Below, piece by piece: positions 54,044 to 62,930 of a stretch of DNA of 64,000 bases (position 1 is the first letter of the stretch; each line of letters starts with the position of its first letter). The stretch comes from Streptomyces sp. NBC_00286. Its GTDB lineage: Bacteria > Actinomycetota > Actinomycetes > Streptomycetales > Streptomycetaceae. Position numbers and translations under genes: made by a program. Location of the stretch: NCBI RefSeq assembly GCF_036173125.1, contig NZ_CP108054.1, forward strand, positions 8,337,001 through 8,401,000, in the 5' to 3' direction. The notes under the pieces were generated by a model, which ran no database searches, was not told the DNA's origin, and saw nothing but the letters and a program-made list of their open reading frames with translations.

Positions 54044-55102
54044 GTGGCGGGAAAACCGGTCAGGCCCGTGAGTGCCATCGACCAGACGCGGCGGATGCTG
54101 TCCCTGGTGACGTATCTGCGGGAGCGTCCCGGTGCGCGCGTCAGTGATGTCGCGCGGGCCTTCGGGATCACCGAGGACGAGCTGATCTCCGACCTCGATG
54201 TGCTGCCGCTGTGCGGGACCAGCTTCCGCGGCGGCGATCTGCTGGACATCGACACCGACGGCGACCGGATCTGGTGGCGCAACCCCGGCGCTCTTGGCGC
54301 GGAGGCGGCCGAGCCGCTGCGGATCGCCGCCGACGAGGCGACCGCGCTGCTGGTGGCCGCCCGGGCCGTGGCGACGCTGCCCGGACTGCGGGAGAGCGAC
54401 CGGCAGGCACTGCTGCGGGCCACCGCCAAAGTGGAGGCCGCGGCCGGCGAGACGGCGGGCGCCAGTGCCCGGCTTTCGGTGACGTTCGAGTCGGAGGGCG
54501 GGGTCTTCGCGGACGTCGACCGGGCGATCTCCGAGCGGCGCCGGCTGTGGATCCGCTACTACTCGCCCGGCCGTGATGAGCTCACCGAGCGCGAGATCGA
54601 CCCGATCCGCCTGGTCAGCGTCGGCCACACGTACGTGGAGGCGTGGTGCCGCCGCTCCGAGGCGCGGCGCACCTTCCGGCTCGACCGGGTCGCTGAGATC
54701 CGCATCCTGGACGAGCCGTCCGCACCGCCCGAGATCGAACTGCGGGACCTCTCCGAGGGGCTGGTGCAGCCCGCCGCCGAGGACCCCGAGGTGGTCGTCG
54801 AGGTCGGCCCGGGCGGGCGCTGGGTCGCCGAGTACTACCCGCACGACAGCGCCGATGAACTCCCCGACGGCGGGCTCCGTATCACCCTGCGTGCCGCCGA
54901 TCCCGCCACGCTGCGCCGCCTCGCGCTGCGGCTCGGGCGGGACGGCCGGATCGTCTCGCCGCGGGAGCTCGCGGACAGCGCCCGGCAGGCGGCACGCGAG
55001 GCGCTCGCGGCGTACGACGAGGCGAGTGCGGGGGAGGGCGTCCCCGAGACGCCGCACGGAGTTCAGGACGGGCTGTACGGCAGGCAGGAGCAAGGGCTGT
55101 GA
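54044..55102 (+). CDS. pafC: WYL-domain regulator PafC
   Basis: A 352-residue partner of PafB. The helix-turn-helix lies at about 15-65 (VSDVARAFGITEDELISDL), the WYL domain at about 165-235 (TYVEAWCRRSEARRTFRLDR) and a C-terminal WCX domain follows. GTG start with GTAGGAG upstream. Its stop overlaps the next gene's GTG (GTGA), so they are coupled. It probably senses single-stranded DNA with PafB. Confidence 0.93.
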   Translation: MAGKPVRPVSAIDQTRRMLSLVTYLRERPGARVSDVARAFGITEDELISDLDVLPLCGTSFRGGDLLDIDTDGDRIWWRNPGALGAEAAEPLRIAADEATALLVAARAVATLPGLRESDRQALLRATAKVEAAAGETAGASARLSVTFESEGGVFADVDRAISERRRLWIRYYSPGRDELTEREIDPIRLVSVGHTYVEAWCRRSEARRTFRLDRVAEIRILDEPSAPPEIELRDLSEGLVQPAAEDPEVVVEVGPGGRWVAEYYPHDSADELPDGGLRITLRAADPATLRRLALRLGRDGRIVSPRELADSARQAAREALAAYDEASAGEGVPETPHGVQDGLYGRQEQGL

Positions 55103-55392
55103 GCAGGTCGGCGATGTCTGGTACGCAAGGAATGTCTGTGACGTCCGCGTTCTCGGGCATGACGAGAGTGGATCCCGTGGTGTTCAAGGCCGCCTGCCCC
55201 GACTGCCGCGCCCACTTCGAACTCTCCGCCAACGCGCTGCGCTTGGCGATCGGCGCCACACCGAAGACGACCTTCTACTCCTTCACCTGCCCGGAGTGCG
55301 AGGCGGCGGTCCGCAAGCCGGCCGGTGAGCGGATCGTGGAACTCCTCACCGGCGGGGGAGTGCGGACCCTGCGGCTGCACTCCACCGTCTAG
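55099..55392 (+). CDS. Small zinc-ribbon protein of unknown function
   Basis: A 97-residue protein with CPDC and CPEC pairs spaced about 30 residues apart (near 33-36 and 64-67), a likely zinc ribbon. A basic C-terminal half follows. The GTG at 55099 overlaps the pafC stop by 4 bp and has GGAG upstream. Internal ATGs at 55132 or 55159 are possible. Coupling to pafBC suggests a shared role, perhaps in nucleic acid binding, but this is inference. Confidence 0.75.
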   Translation: MSRSAMSGTQGMSVTSAFSGMTRVDPVVFKAACPDCRAHFELSANALRLAIGATPKTTFYSFTCPECEAAVRKPAGERIVELLTGGGVRTLRLHSTV

Positions 55393-55395
55393 GCT
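55390..55395 (+). promoter_or_regulatory. -10 element for a probable leaderless small protein
   Basis: TAGGCT includes the stop codon of the zinc-ribbon gene and ends 6 nt before the ATG at 55402. Confidence 0.45.
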
Positions 55396-55401
55396 CGGCG
55401 C

Positions 55402-55596
55402 ATGTTCTGGCCGATGCTCGCGATCGCTGTGGGTTTCCTGGGAATCGCCGTACTGAGCGTGCTCGCCGTGCGGGTGTTCCTGGAGGCCGAGCGCCTGGGC
55501 AGGCAGGTCAGCGACTCGGCGCAGCGGATCGGTCGCGCGGCGGAGGATCTGGAGCGGGCGTCGGCGGGCGTGGCCCGCTCTGTTGACGGGCTGTGA
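55402..55596 (+). CDS. Small single-pass membrane protein
   Basis: A 64-residue protein with one N-terminal membrane helix (about 3-24) and a helical, amphipathic cytoplasmic tail that could be a coiled coil (about 30-60). No known domain. It is conserved in position upstream of tatA by my recollection, and may be a minor membrane partner. No ribosome site is evident; a TAGGCT -10 lies 6 nt upstream. Confidence 0.65.
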   Translation: MFWPMLAIAVGFLGIAVLSVLAVRVFLEAERLGRQVSDSAQRIGRAAEDLERASAGVARSVDGL

Positions 55597-55850
55597 GTTC
55601 GGACCGCAGACCCTGTGAGTTGCGGGCCCTTTGAGACTTCGGACCTCTTCGTCTTGTCGACTTCTCGCCCAAGGCAGGTACGCTCGAGAGCGCGGCCCAG
55701 AGACGAGGCGCTGGCCGAACGTGGAGTATGCACAGGCATTGCCTGACGTTTACTCCTGCGGGTTACGATCGTCCACAGCCGATGGTCGGATGATGTCCGA
55801 CCAGCCGGACATAAGGACTTCCTGTCGCCTCGGTGAAGAAGGTAAAAGCT

Positions 55851-56132
55851 ATGGGTAGGCTCGGCCCCACCGAGATCATTCTCATCCTCGTCGTCATCAT
55901 CCTGTTGTTCGGCGCGAAGAAGCTTCCGGACATGGCTCGCTCGCTGGGCAAGTCCGCCCGCATCCTCAAGAGCGAGGCCAAGGCGATGAAGACGGAGGGC
56001 CAGGACAACACCACCGCCGCTTCCGCCCCGCCGAACGAGGAAGCCCCGGCTCAGCGCACCATCCAGGCCGCTCCCGGTGATGTGACCAGCTCCCGCCCGG
56101 TCACCGAGCCGACGGACACGACCAAGCGCTGA
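55851..56132 (+). CDS. tatA: Twin-arginine translocase subunit TatA
   Basis: A 93-residue pore-forming subunit. It has an N-terminal membrane helix (about 5-22, PTEIILILVVIILLFG), the FGAKKLPD hinge, an amphipathic helix (about 30-50) and a disordered acidic tail. The ATG at 55851 gives the normal MGRLGPTE start with AGAAGG upstream; a GTG 18 bp earlier is less likely. tatC follows 47 bp downstream. Together they export folded proteins, important for Streptomyces. Confidence 0.95.
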   Translation: MGRLGPTEIILILVVIILLFGAKKLPDMARSLGKSARILKSEAKAMKTEGQDNTTAASAPPNEEAPAQRTIQAAPGDVTSSRPVTEPTDTTKR

Positions 56133-56179
56133 TGCAGGGCCGGTGACCTCCGGCCCACTGCTCGAGATGGGAACGTGGG

Positions 56180-57130
56180 TTGCTGAAGTCTGCCCGCAAG
56201 AAGGAAGAGAAGGATCCCGAGGGGCGGATGCCCCTCGTGGAACACCTTCGCGAGCTCCGCAACCGGCTCACGAAGGCAGTTATCGCGATCGTCTTGGTGA
56301 TGATCGGTGCTGCTTTTTACAGCGAACAGTTGATGCAGTTCCTCGCTGACCCCGTACCTGCGTGCGACGACTTCGCCGACAGCGACGGGGGAAACTGCGC
56401 GGTCGTCTCGTTCAACAGCCTCACGTCGCCGTTCACCACGACGATCAAGGTGAGCCTGATGGTCGGCCTGATCGTGTCGAGTCCGATCTGGCTGTACCAG
56501 CTGTGGGCGTTCGTCGCCCCCGGCCTGCACAAGCACGAGAAAAGGTATACGTACGCCTTCGTCGCGGCGGCGGTCCCGTTGTTCGTCGGCGGCGCCTACC
56601 TCGCGTACGTCATCCTGCCGATCAGCGTGAGGGTGCTGTTGCTCCTCACCCCGGGGGGCGCGGCCAACATCCTTACCCTCGACGACGTGCTCGACTTCAC
56701 CATCCGTATGGTGCTGATCTTCGGGCTCGCGTTCGAGCTGCCTCTGCTGCTCATCATGCTCAACCTGGTGGGCGTCGTCTCCGGGCGGCGCATGGCGGGA
56801 TGGTGGCGTGGTGTGGTCATGGGGGTCTTCGTCTTCGGCGCCGTCGCCACGCCTACGACCGACCCGGTGGGCATGATCGCCCTCTCCGGACCGATCGTCG
56901 TGCTGTACTTCGTGGCGGTGGGCTTCTCGCTGCTCAACGACAAGCGACGCGCCCGCAAGGAGGCGCTCGGTCCCGACGACGACGAGGCCTCCGAACTCGA
57001 TCTCACCCCTGAGGACGTCGGCGAGATCGAATCCGTCTCGACCACCCGCGCACTGCCGGCGCAGGCCCAGACGGACACCGACCGCCAGCGCGAGCCCGAC
57101 CGGGTCAACGGCTACGACGACGTGACCTGA
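56180..57130 (+). CDS. tatC: Twin-arginine translocase subunit TatC
   Basis: A 316-residue six-helix membrane protein that recognises twin-arginine signal peptides. MPLVEHLRELRNRL near 17-30 is the conserved N-terminal motif, with the expected Glu in the first loop. The C-terminal 65 residues are a long acidic tail. The start is TTG at 56180, since the sequence MLKSARKKEEKDPEGRMPL matches known Streptomyces TatC, although TTG is rare. Confidence 0.93.
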   Translation: MLKSARKKEEKDPEGRMPLVEHLRELRNRLTKAVIAIVLVMIGAAFYSEQLMQFLADPVPACDDFADSDGGNCAVVSFNSLTSPFTTTIKVSLMVGLIVSSPIWLYQLWAFVAPGLHKHEKRYTYAFVAAAVPLFVGGAYLAYVILPISVRVLLLLTPGGAANILTLDDVLDFTIRMVLIFGLAFELPLLLIMLNLVGVVSGRRMAGWWRGVVMGVFVFGAVATPTTDPVGMIALSGPIVVLYFVAVGFSLLNDKRRARKEALGPDDDEASELDLTPEDVGEIESVSTTRALPAQAQTDTDRQREPDRVNGYDDVT

Positions 57131-57248
57131 CAGACACACACCAGGACCGGCCTCGCGCCCCTGAACTGGGTGGATTCCCCGTGCGCGGGGCCGGATCCGG
57201 ATATTGATCGTCCTGTTGTCAGTGGCTGACGGTACGCTCGAAAGCACG

Positions 57249-60065
57249 ATGACAGAGGATCTCTCACCGGCCGAGCGGTACGAGGCAGCGCGGCGGCGCG
57301 CTGTTGAGCAGGCCACCGCGCTCGCGTCCTTCCGCGAGATGTACGACTTCGGCCTCGACCCCTTCCAGATCGAGGCCTGCCAGGCACTCGAGGCGGGCAA
57401 GGGTGTGCTGGTTGCCGCGCCCACCGGTTCGGGCAAGACGATCGTGGGCGAGTTCGCCGTCCATCTCGCCCTTCAGCAGGGCAAGAAGTGCTTCTACACG
57501 ACGCCCATCAAGGCGCTGTCGAACCAGAAGTACACCGATCTGGCGCGGCGTTACGGCGCCGAGAAGGTCGGCCTGCTCACCGGCGACAACAGCGTCAACG
57601 CCGACGCCCCGGTGGTCGTGATGACCACCGAGGTGCTGCGCAACATGCTCTACGCGGGCTCACAGACCCTCCTCGGCCTCGGCTATGTCGTCATGGACGA
57701 GGTGCACTACCTCTCCGACCGCTTCCGCGGCGCCGTCTGGGAGGAAGTGATCATCCACCTCCCCGAGTCGGTGACGCTGGTGTCGCTCTCGGCGACGGTG
57801 TCGAACGCCGAGGAGTTCGGCGACTGGCTCGACACCGTCCGCGGCCACACCGAAGTGATCGTCTCCGAGCACCGGCCCGTCCCGCTGTTCCAGCACGTGC
57901 TCGCCGGACGCCGCATCTACGACCTCTTCGAGGAGGGCGAGGGCTACAAGAAGGCCGTCAACCCCGACCTCACACGCCTGGCCCGCATGGAGGCGACCCG
58001 GCCCTCGTACCAGGACCGCAGACGGGGCCGCAATATGCGCGAGGCCGACCGCGAGCGCGAGCGGCGGCAGAGATCGCGCGTATGGACACCGGGCCGCCCC
58101 GAAGTCATCGAACGGCTCGACTCCGAGGGGCTGCTGCCCGCCATCACGTTCATCTTCAGCCGAGCCGCCTGCGAAGCCGCCGTCCAGCAGTGCCTGTACG
58201 CGGGCCTGAGGCTGAACGACGACGAGGCGCGCCACAAGGTCCGCGCCCTCGTCGAGGGACGTACGTCCTCGATACCGGCCGAGGACCTGCACGTCCTGGG
58301 CTACTACGAGTGGCTGGAAGGCCTGGAGCGCGGCATCGCGGCCCACCACGCGGGCATGCTGCCGACGTTCAAGGAGGTCGTCGAGGAGCTGTTCGTACGC
58401 GGCCTGGTCAAGGCCGTGTTCGCCACCGAGACTCTCGCCCTCGGCATCAACATGCCCGCCCGTTCCGTGGTGTTGGAGAAGCTCGTCAAGTGGAACGGCG
58501 AGCAGCACGCCGACATCACCCCCGGCGAGTACACCCAGCTGACCGGCCGCGCGGGCCGCCGTGGCATCGATGTCGAGGGCCACGCCGTCGTGCTGTGGCA
58601 GCGCGGCATGAGCCCGGAGCACCTCGCTGGCCTCGCGGGCACCCGCACGTATCCGCTGCGCTCCAGCTTCAAGCCGTCGTACAACATGGCGGTGAACCTC
58701 GTAGAGCAGTTCGGCCGGCACCGCTCGCGCGAACTCCTTGAGACGTCGTTCGCACAGTTCCAGGCAGACAAGTCGGTCGTCGGGATTTCCCGCCAGGTGC
58801 AGCGCAACGAAGAGGGGCTTGAGGGCTACAAGGCCTCTATGACCTGCCACTTGGGCGACTTCGAGGAGTACGCGCGACTGCGTCGCGAACTCAAGGACCG
58901 CGAGACGGAGCTGGCCAAGCAGGGCGCGGCGCAGCGGCGAGCGGAAGCGGCCGTGGCGCTGGAGAAGCTCAAGCCCGGCGATGTGATCCACGTGCCGACC
59001 GGCAAGTTCGCGGGGCTCGCTCTGGTGCTGGACCCCGGCCTGCCCGCCGGGCGGTCCAACGGCCACCGCGGCTTCGAGCACCACGACGGCCCGCGGCCCC
59101 TCGTCCTGACCGCCGAGCGGCAGGTCAAGCGCCTCGCCTCGATCGACTTCCCGGTGCCCGTCGAGGCGCTGGAGCGGATGCGCATCCCGAAGTCGTTCAA
59201 CCCGCGCTCGCCGCAGTCGCGCCGCGATCTCGCCTCCGCCCTGCGCACGAAGGCCGGGCACATCGTTCCCGACCGGCATCGCAAGCGGCGCTCCGAGGCC
59301 GTGGACGACCGGGAGATCGCCCGGCTGCGCACCGCGCTGAAAGCACACCCCTGCCATGGGTGCAACGACCGTGAGGACCATGCCCGTTGGGCTGAGCGCT
59401 ACCACCGGCTGCTGCGCGACACCTCGCAGCTGGAGCGGCGCATCGAGGGTCGGACGAACACCATCGCCCGTACCTTCGACCGCATCGTCGCCCTCCTGAC
59501 CGAGCTCGACTATCTGCGCGGCGACGAGGTCACCGAGCACGGAAAGCGGCTCGCCAGGCTCTACGGAGAGCTGGACCTGCTCGCCAGCGAATGCCTGCGC
59601 GCCGGTGTCTGGGAGGGCCTCGCCCCGGCCGAACTGGCCGCATGCGTATCGGCGTTGGTGTACGAGGCCAGGGTCGGCGACGACGCGTTGGCACCGAAGC
59701 TGCCGTCCGGCAAGGCCAAGGCCGCGCTCGGTGAGATGGTCCGCATCTGGGGTCGCCTGGACGCCCTGGAGGAGGAGTTCCGGATCAGCCAGACCGAGGG
59801 CGTCGGTCAGCGCGAGCCGGACCTGGGCTTCGCCTGGGCGGCGTACGAATGGGCCTCGGGCAAGGGGCTCGACGAGGTGCTCCGCGAGGCCGAGATGCCC
59901 GCCGGTGACTTTGTGCGCTGGTGCAAGCAGGTCATCGACGTACTCGGCCAGATATCGGCGGCGGCGCCCGTGTCCGGCACCAAGGGATCCACCGTGGCGA
60001 AGAACGCGCGGAAGGCTGTGGACGGGCTGCTGCGGGGGGTCGTCGCCTACTCGTCGGTGGGGTGA
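57249..60065 (+). CDS. helY: Ski2-like DEAD/DEAH helicase (HelY type)
   Basis: A 938-residue superfamily 2 helicase. Walker A is APTGSGKT (about 56-63) and Walker B is DEVHY near 150-154. Motif III is SLSATVSN near 180 and motif VI is QLTGRAGRRG near 432. A C-terminal DSHCT-type domain (about 730-938) is typical of RNA-processing members. It probably unwinds structured RNA. TACGCT 10 nt before the ATG at 57249 is a possible -10 giving a very short leader. It ends before an intergenic gap. Confidence 0.92.
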   Translation: MTEDLSPAERYEAARRRAVEQATALASFREMYDFGLDPFQIEACQALEAGKGVLVAAPTGSGKTIVGEFAVHLALQQGKKCFYTTPIKALSNQKYTDLARRYGAEKVGLLTGDNSVNADAPVVVMTTEVLRNMLYAGSQTLLGLGYVVMDEVHYLSDRFRGAVWEEVIIHLPESVTLVSLSATVSNAEEFGDWLDTVRGHTEVIVSEHRPVPLFQHVLAGRRIYDLFEEGEGYKKAVNPDLTRLARMEATRPSYQDRRRGRNMREADRERERRQRSRVWTPGRPEVIERLDSEGLLPAITFIFSRAACEAAVQQCLYAGLRLNDDEARHKVRALVEGRTSSIPAEDLHVLGYYEWLEGLERGIAAHHAGMLPTFKEVVEELFVRGLVKAVFATETLALGINMPARSVVLEKLVKWNGEQHADITPGEYTQLTGRAGRRGIDVEGHAVVLWQRGMSPEHLAGLAGTRTYPLRSSFKPSYNMAVNLVEQFGRHRSRELLETSFAQFQADKSVVGISRQVQRNEEGLEGYKASMTCHLGDFEEYARLRRELKDRETELAKQGAAQRRAEAAVALEKLKPGDVIHVPTGKFAGLALVLDPGLPAGRSNGHRGFEHHDGPRPLVLTAERQVKRLASIDFPVPVEALERMRIPKSFNPRSPQSRRDLASALRTKAGHIVPDRHRKRRSEAVDDREIARLRTALKAHPCHGCNDREDHARWAERYHRLLRDTSQLERRIEGRTNTIARTFDRIVALLTELDYLRGDEVTEHGKRLARLYGELDLLASECLRAGVWEGLAPAELAACVSALVYEARVGDDALAPKLPSGKAKAALGEMVRIWGRLDALEEEFRISQTEGVGQREPDLGFAWAAYEWASGKGLDEVLREAEMPAGDFVRWCKQVIDVLGQISAAAPVSGTKGSTVAKNARKAVDGLLRGVVAYSSVG

Positions 60066-60451
60066 GCGACGGCGATCATCCCGCCGAGGACGGCGGGCTT
60101 CGGGGCGCCCGGATCGTACGTTTCCAACTGGGCGCCCGGCGTGAGTAGTTGACGGGCGGAATCTGCCTCCGCGAGCTGGGCTTCACCCCTTCTGATGAGG
60201 GGTTTTCGTGTGCCCGTACACCGTTACGCATCGTGTTCGAATAGCGGCGGAGCGTATAAATGGGGCCGAGCGTACTCCTCTCGCGCGGGCGATTTCAGGT
60301 GCTTGCCGAATATGACTTGGCGATGATCCGGTCGGACTAAGCTCGCCCGCGGCGCACCGAGTTGCGGTGTATTCGTGCGCTTGTTCCCCAATGTTCTGAA
60401 GATCCAGAGAACTCCCCCCGATCCCCAGCCGATTTGTCTTAGAGGGCATAC
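60066..60451. other. Intergenic region upstream of the rar-type operon
   Basis: About 390 bp without a convincing gene. It contains a terminator-like hairpin at 60185. Around 60316-60343, CTTGGC and TAAGCT separated by 16 bp could be the conservon promoter. The stretch 60220-60440 has a lower GC content than its surroundings. Confidence 0.4.
60185..60203 (+). terminator. Intrinsic terminator before the rar operon
   Basis: ACCCCT / AGGGGT stem with a 7-nt loop, followed by TTT. It lies 119 bp beyond the helY stop. Confidence 0.65.
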
Positions 60452-62086
60452 ATGGTGAGTGTTCAATCGCCTCCCGTTGGCCGTGAACTTCCTTACGCCC
60501 GAGTGCTGTTGCTCCCGGCCATACTGATGGCCGCGGCATCCGGAGCCGCCGTCGCCGTCGTCACGGAACCGGCCCGGGTCGCCGTCGGCTGGTGCGGAGG
60601 CATCGCGACACTCCTGGTGATCGCGACGGTCGCCGAAGCGGTCCGCCGCGGCCGGGTCGTACGAGCGGTCCGCGCCGAACTCGCGCGCCGAACGGCCTAC
60701 TTGGAACAGCGCATCGCCGCCCAGGACGACGAGATCTTCCACCTCGGCAAGGAGCTGCTTCCCGCCGCGCTGTACCGGCTGCGCTGTGGAGATTCCCCCG
60801 AAGTGGCGATTCGTAAAACCGCCGAGGAGGATCCGCGCGTCCGGGAACTCCCCGAATCCCAGCGCGAGTTGCTGCGCGCCTTGCTGCGCATCGTGGACCA
60901 CGAGGAAGCGATGCGGGACTCCTCGCAGCGCGCCTTCGTCAATATCGCCCGGCGCGTCCAGGCGATCGTCCACCAGCAGAACAAGGAACTGCGCGAGATG
61001 GAGGAGGACCACGGGCGCAACCCCGAGGTCTTCGACGACCTGCTGCGCATCGACCACGGCACCGCGCTGATCGGCCGCCTCGCCGACTCCATCGCCGTGC
61101 TCGGCGGCTCCCGCCCGGGCCGCGTATGGCCCAAGCCCGTACCGCTGTACAGCGTGCTGCGCGGTGCCATGTCCCGGATCCTGGAGTACCGCCGCATCGA
61201 GCTGCACTCCATCGCCAAGGTCAACGTCACCGGCCCGTCGGTCGAGCCGGTCATCCACGCCGCCGCCGAACTCCTCGACAACGCCACGCGCTACTCGCCG
61301 CCGCAGACCAAGGTGCACGTCACCGCCGTCGAGGTGCAGACCGGCGTCGCCATCGAGATCGAGGACGCCGGCGTCAGCCTCAGCGAGGAAGCGCGCCGCC
61401 GGGCCGAGGGCATGCTCGAGAAGGCCCAGATCGGCATCGACCTCAACGACCTCGGTGACAGCCCGCGGCTCGGCATGGCCGTCGTGGGCCGGCTGACGCA
61501 GATGTACAAGATGCAGGTCTCGCTGCGGCAGTCCGCGTACGGCGGTGTCCGCGCCGTGATCGTCGTGCCCCGCGACATGCTCACCGAGGAGTTCGCCCCC
61601 GGCCTCGCCCACGGCATCGGCGCCTCCTCCGTACCCAAGGTGGACTTCGGCGGCGTCGAGGGACCCGAGCGCAAGCCCAAGAAGCGCCGTCCCACCACCG
61701 GCCCCCGTATCCCCGACTCGGTGGCCGCGATGGAGGACGACGTCCCCGAGGTGACCGAGTGGACGGCGAACGGTCTGCCGCAGCGTCGCAGCCGGGTCAA
61801 GATCCCGTTCAGCCAGCGGGTCGCCGAGGCGCGGGCGGCCGAGGCGGAGGCGGAGGCCGCGCGCAAGGAAGGCCGCCCGGTCATCGACTGGACTCGCTCC
61901 TCCACCCAGACGCAGCCCGAGCCGAAGAAGGACGAACCCGAACCCGGCCTGTGGGTCGAGGCGTTCATGGCCGGACTCAAGGGCGATCCCACTGACCAGG
62001 ACGCCAAGGACGGCCAGGACAAGACACCAGGCGAGACGAACACTCCGGCCCCTGCCGAGGCCGAAGACGAGGGGGACCTCAAGTGA
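60452..62086 (+). CDS. rarA: Conservon sensor-like ATPase RarA/CvnA
   Basis: A 544-residue membrane protein with two N-terminal helices (about 19-40 and 46-63), a helical linker and a histidine-kinase-like ATPase domain. The N-box is ELLDNATRYS (about 271-280) and the G1 box is IEDAGV (about 308-313). The usual H-box is weak, though LLRIDHGT near 197 could serve. The C-terminal tail is Pro/Glu/Ala-rich. It is expected to control the GTPase of the same operon. The stop overlaps rarB by 4 bp. RarA represses aerial development in S. coelicolor. Confidence 0.92.
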   Translation: MVSVQSPPVGRELPYARVLLLPAILMAAASGAAVAVVTEPARVAVGWCGGIATLLVIATVAEAVRRGRVVRAVRAELARRTAYLEQRIAAQDDEIFHLGKELLPAALYRLRCGDSPEVAIRKTAEEDPRVRELPESQRELLRALLRIVDHEEAMRDSSQRAFVNIARRVQAIVHQQNKELREMEEDHGRNPEVFDDLLRIDHGTALIGRLADSIAVLGGSRPGRVWPKPVPLYSVLRGAMSRILEYRRIELHSIAKVNVTGPSVEPVIHAAAELLDNATRYSPPQTKVHVTAVEVQTGVAIEIEDAGVSLSEEARRRAEGMLEKAQIGIDLNDLGDSPRLGMAVVGRLTQMYKMQVSLRQSAYGGVRAVIVVPRDMLTEEFAPGLAHGIGASSVPKVDFGGVEGPERKPKKRRPTTGPRIPDSVAAMEDDVPEVTEWTANGLPQRRSRVKIPFSQRVAEARAAEAEAEAARKEGRPVIDWTRSSTQTQPEPKKDEPEPGLWVEAFMAGLKGDPTDQDAKDGQDKTPGETNTPAPAEAEDEGDLK

Positions 62087-62490
62087 TCCAGCAGCGAGCC
62101 AACTTCGACTGGATGCTCAAGGAGCTGTCCGACGGGGTGCCCGGGACCCGGCAGGTCGTGGTGCTCTCCGCCGACGGCCTGCGCATCGCCCGGTACGGCG
62201 GTGATCCCGACGCCGCCGACCGCGTCGCCGCGGCCTGCGCCGGACTGCAGAGTCTGGCCGCGGCCGTCGCCACCGAGATCCCCGACACCGACGGCCGGAT
62301 GCGGATGGTGATCATCGAGATCCACGGCGGCTACTTCTACATGATGGCCGCGGGCCCCGGCGCCTATCTCGCCGTCCTCGCCGACGAGACCGTCGACGCC
62401 GGGCTCATGAGCAACCGCATGCGCGACCTCGTCGTACGGATCGGTGCCCACCTGACGAGTCCGCCCCGGCGGAACGGGACGGCCGTATGA
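62083..62490 (+). CDS. rarB: Roadblock/LC7 domain protein RarB/CvnB
   Basis: A 135-residue single-domain roadblock/LC7 protein, a regulator of the small GTPase of the conservon. The fold is marked by FDWMLKELSDGVPGTRQVVVLSADGLRIA near 8-36. GTG start overlaps rarA; its stop overlaps rarC. It forms complexes with the RarA and RarD proteins in known systems. Confidence 0.93.
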   Translation: MIQQRANFDWMLKELSDGVPGTRQVVVLSADGLRIARYGGDPDAADRVAAACAGLQSLAAAVATEIPDTDGRMRMVIIEIHGGYFYMMAAGPGAYLAVLADETVDAGLMSNRMRDLVVRIGAHLTSPPRRNGTAV

Positions 62491-62930
62491 CTCCTCCGCA
62501 ACGACGGCGGCGCTTCCCCAAGGAACCGCCGGAGCACAGTCCCCCGAAGATCCCTGATGCGGCGGCGGCACCGGCGCCGGTCGAGGCGCAGGGCGAGGGG
62601 AACCAGCCAGGGCGGCTGTACATCCTCACCGGCCAGGTCGAGGACGGCGACCGGGCCGCGCTGGACCTGGTGACCCTGATCGTGGCGAACGACGATGTGC
62701 CGCCGCCCACCGCCCAGCCGGAACAGGCGGCCCTGCTCCGGCTCTGCCGGACCCCCCTGTCCGTGGCCGAGCTCTCGGCCTATCTCAATCTGCCGTTCAG
62801 CGTGGTGACCGTACTGCTGACCGAGCTGCTGACGGCCGAACTGGTACACGCGCGCGCCCCGATCGTCCGCTCGGAGCTGCCCGACCGTTCCCTCCTCGAA
62901 GCGGTGATGCATGGACTTCAAAAGCTCTGA
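62487..62930 (+). CDS. rarC: DUF742 protein RarC/CvnC
   Basis: A 147-residue protein of the DUF742 family, a winged-helix-like domain found in conservons. RLYILTGQVEDGDRAALDLVTLI near 46-68 and the LCRTPLSVAELSAYLNLP helix-turn-helix-like segment near 93-110 are typical. The gene overlaps rarB by 4 bp and rarD by 20 bp. Function is accessory to the GTPase. Confidence 0.92.
   Translation: MTPPQRRRRFPKEPPEHSPPKIPDAAAAPAPVEAQGEGNQPGRLYILTGQVEDGDRAALDLVTLIVANDDVPPPTAQPEQAALLRLCRTPLSVAELSAYLNLPFSVVTVLLTELLTAELVHARAPIVRSELPDRSLLEAVMHGLQKL

Noticed and set aside
57660..59540. A 626-codon frame antisense to helY
   Set aside because: Shadow of the helicase gene with Arg/Gly/Val-rich composition and no domain.
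60066..60184. Short coding possibility after helY
   Set aside because: No frame has a start, ribosome site and recognisable content; the stretch is treated as intergenic.
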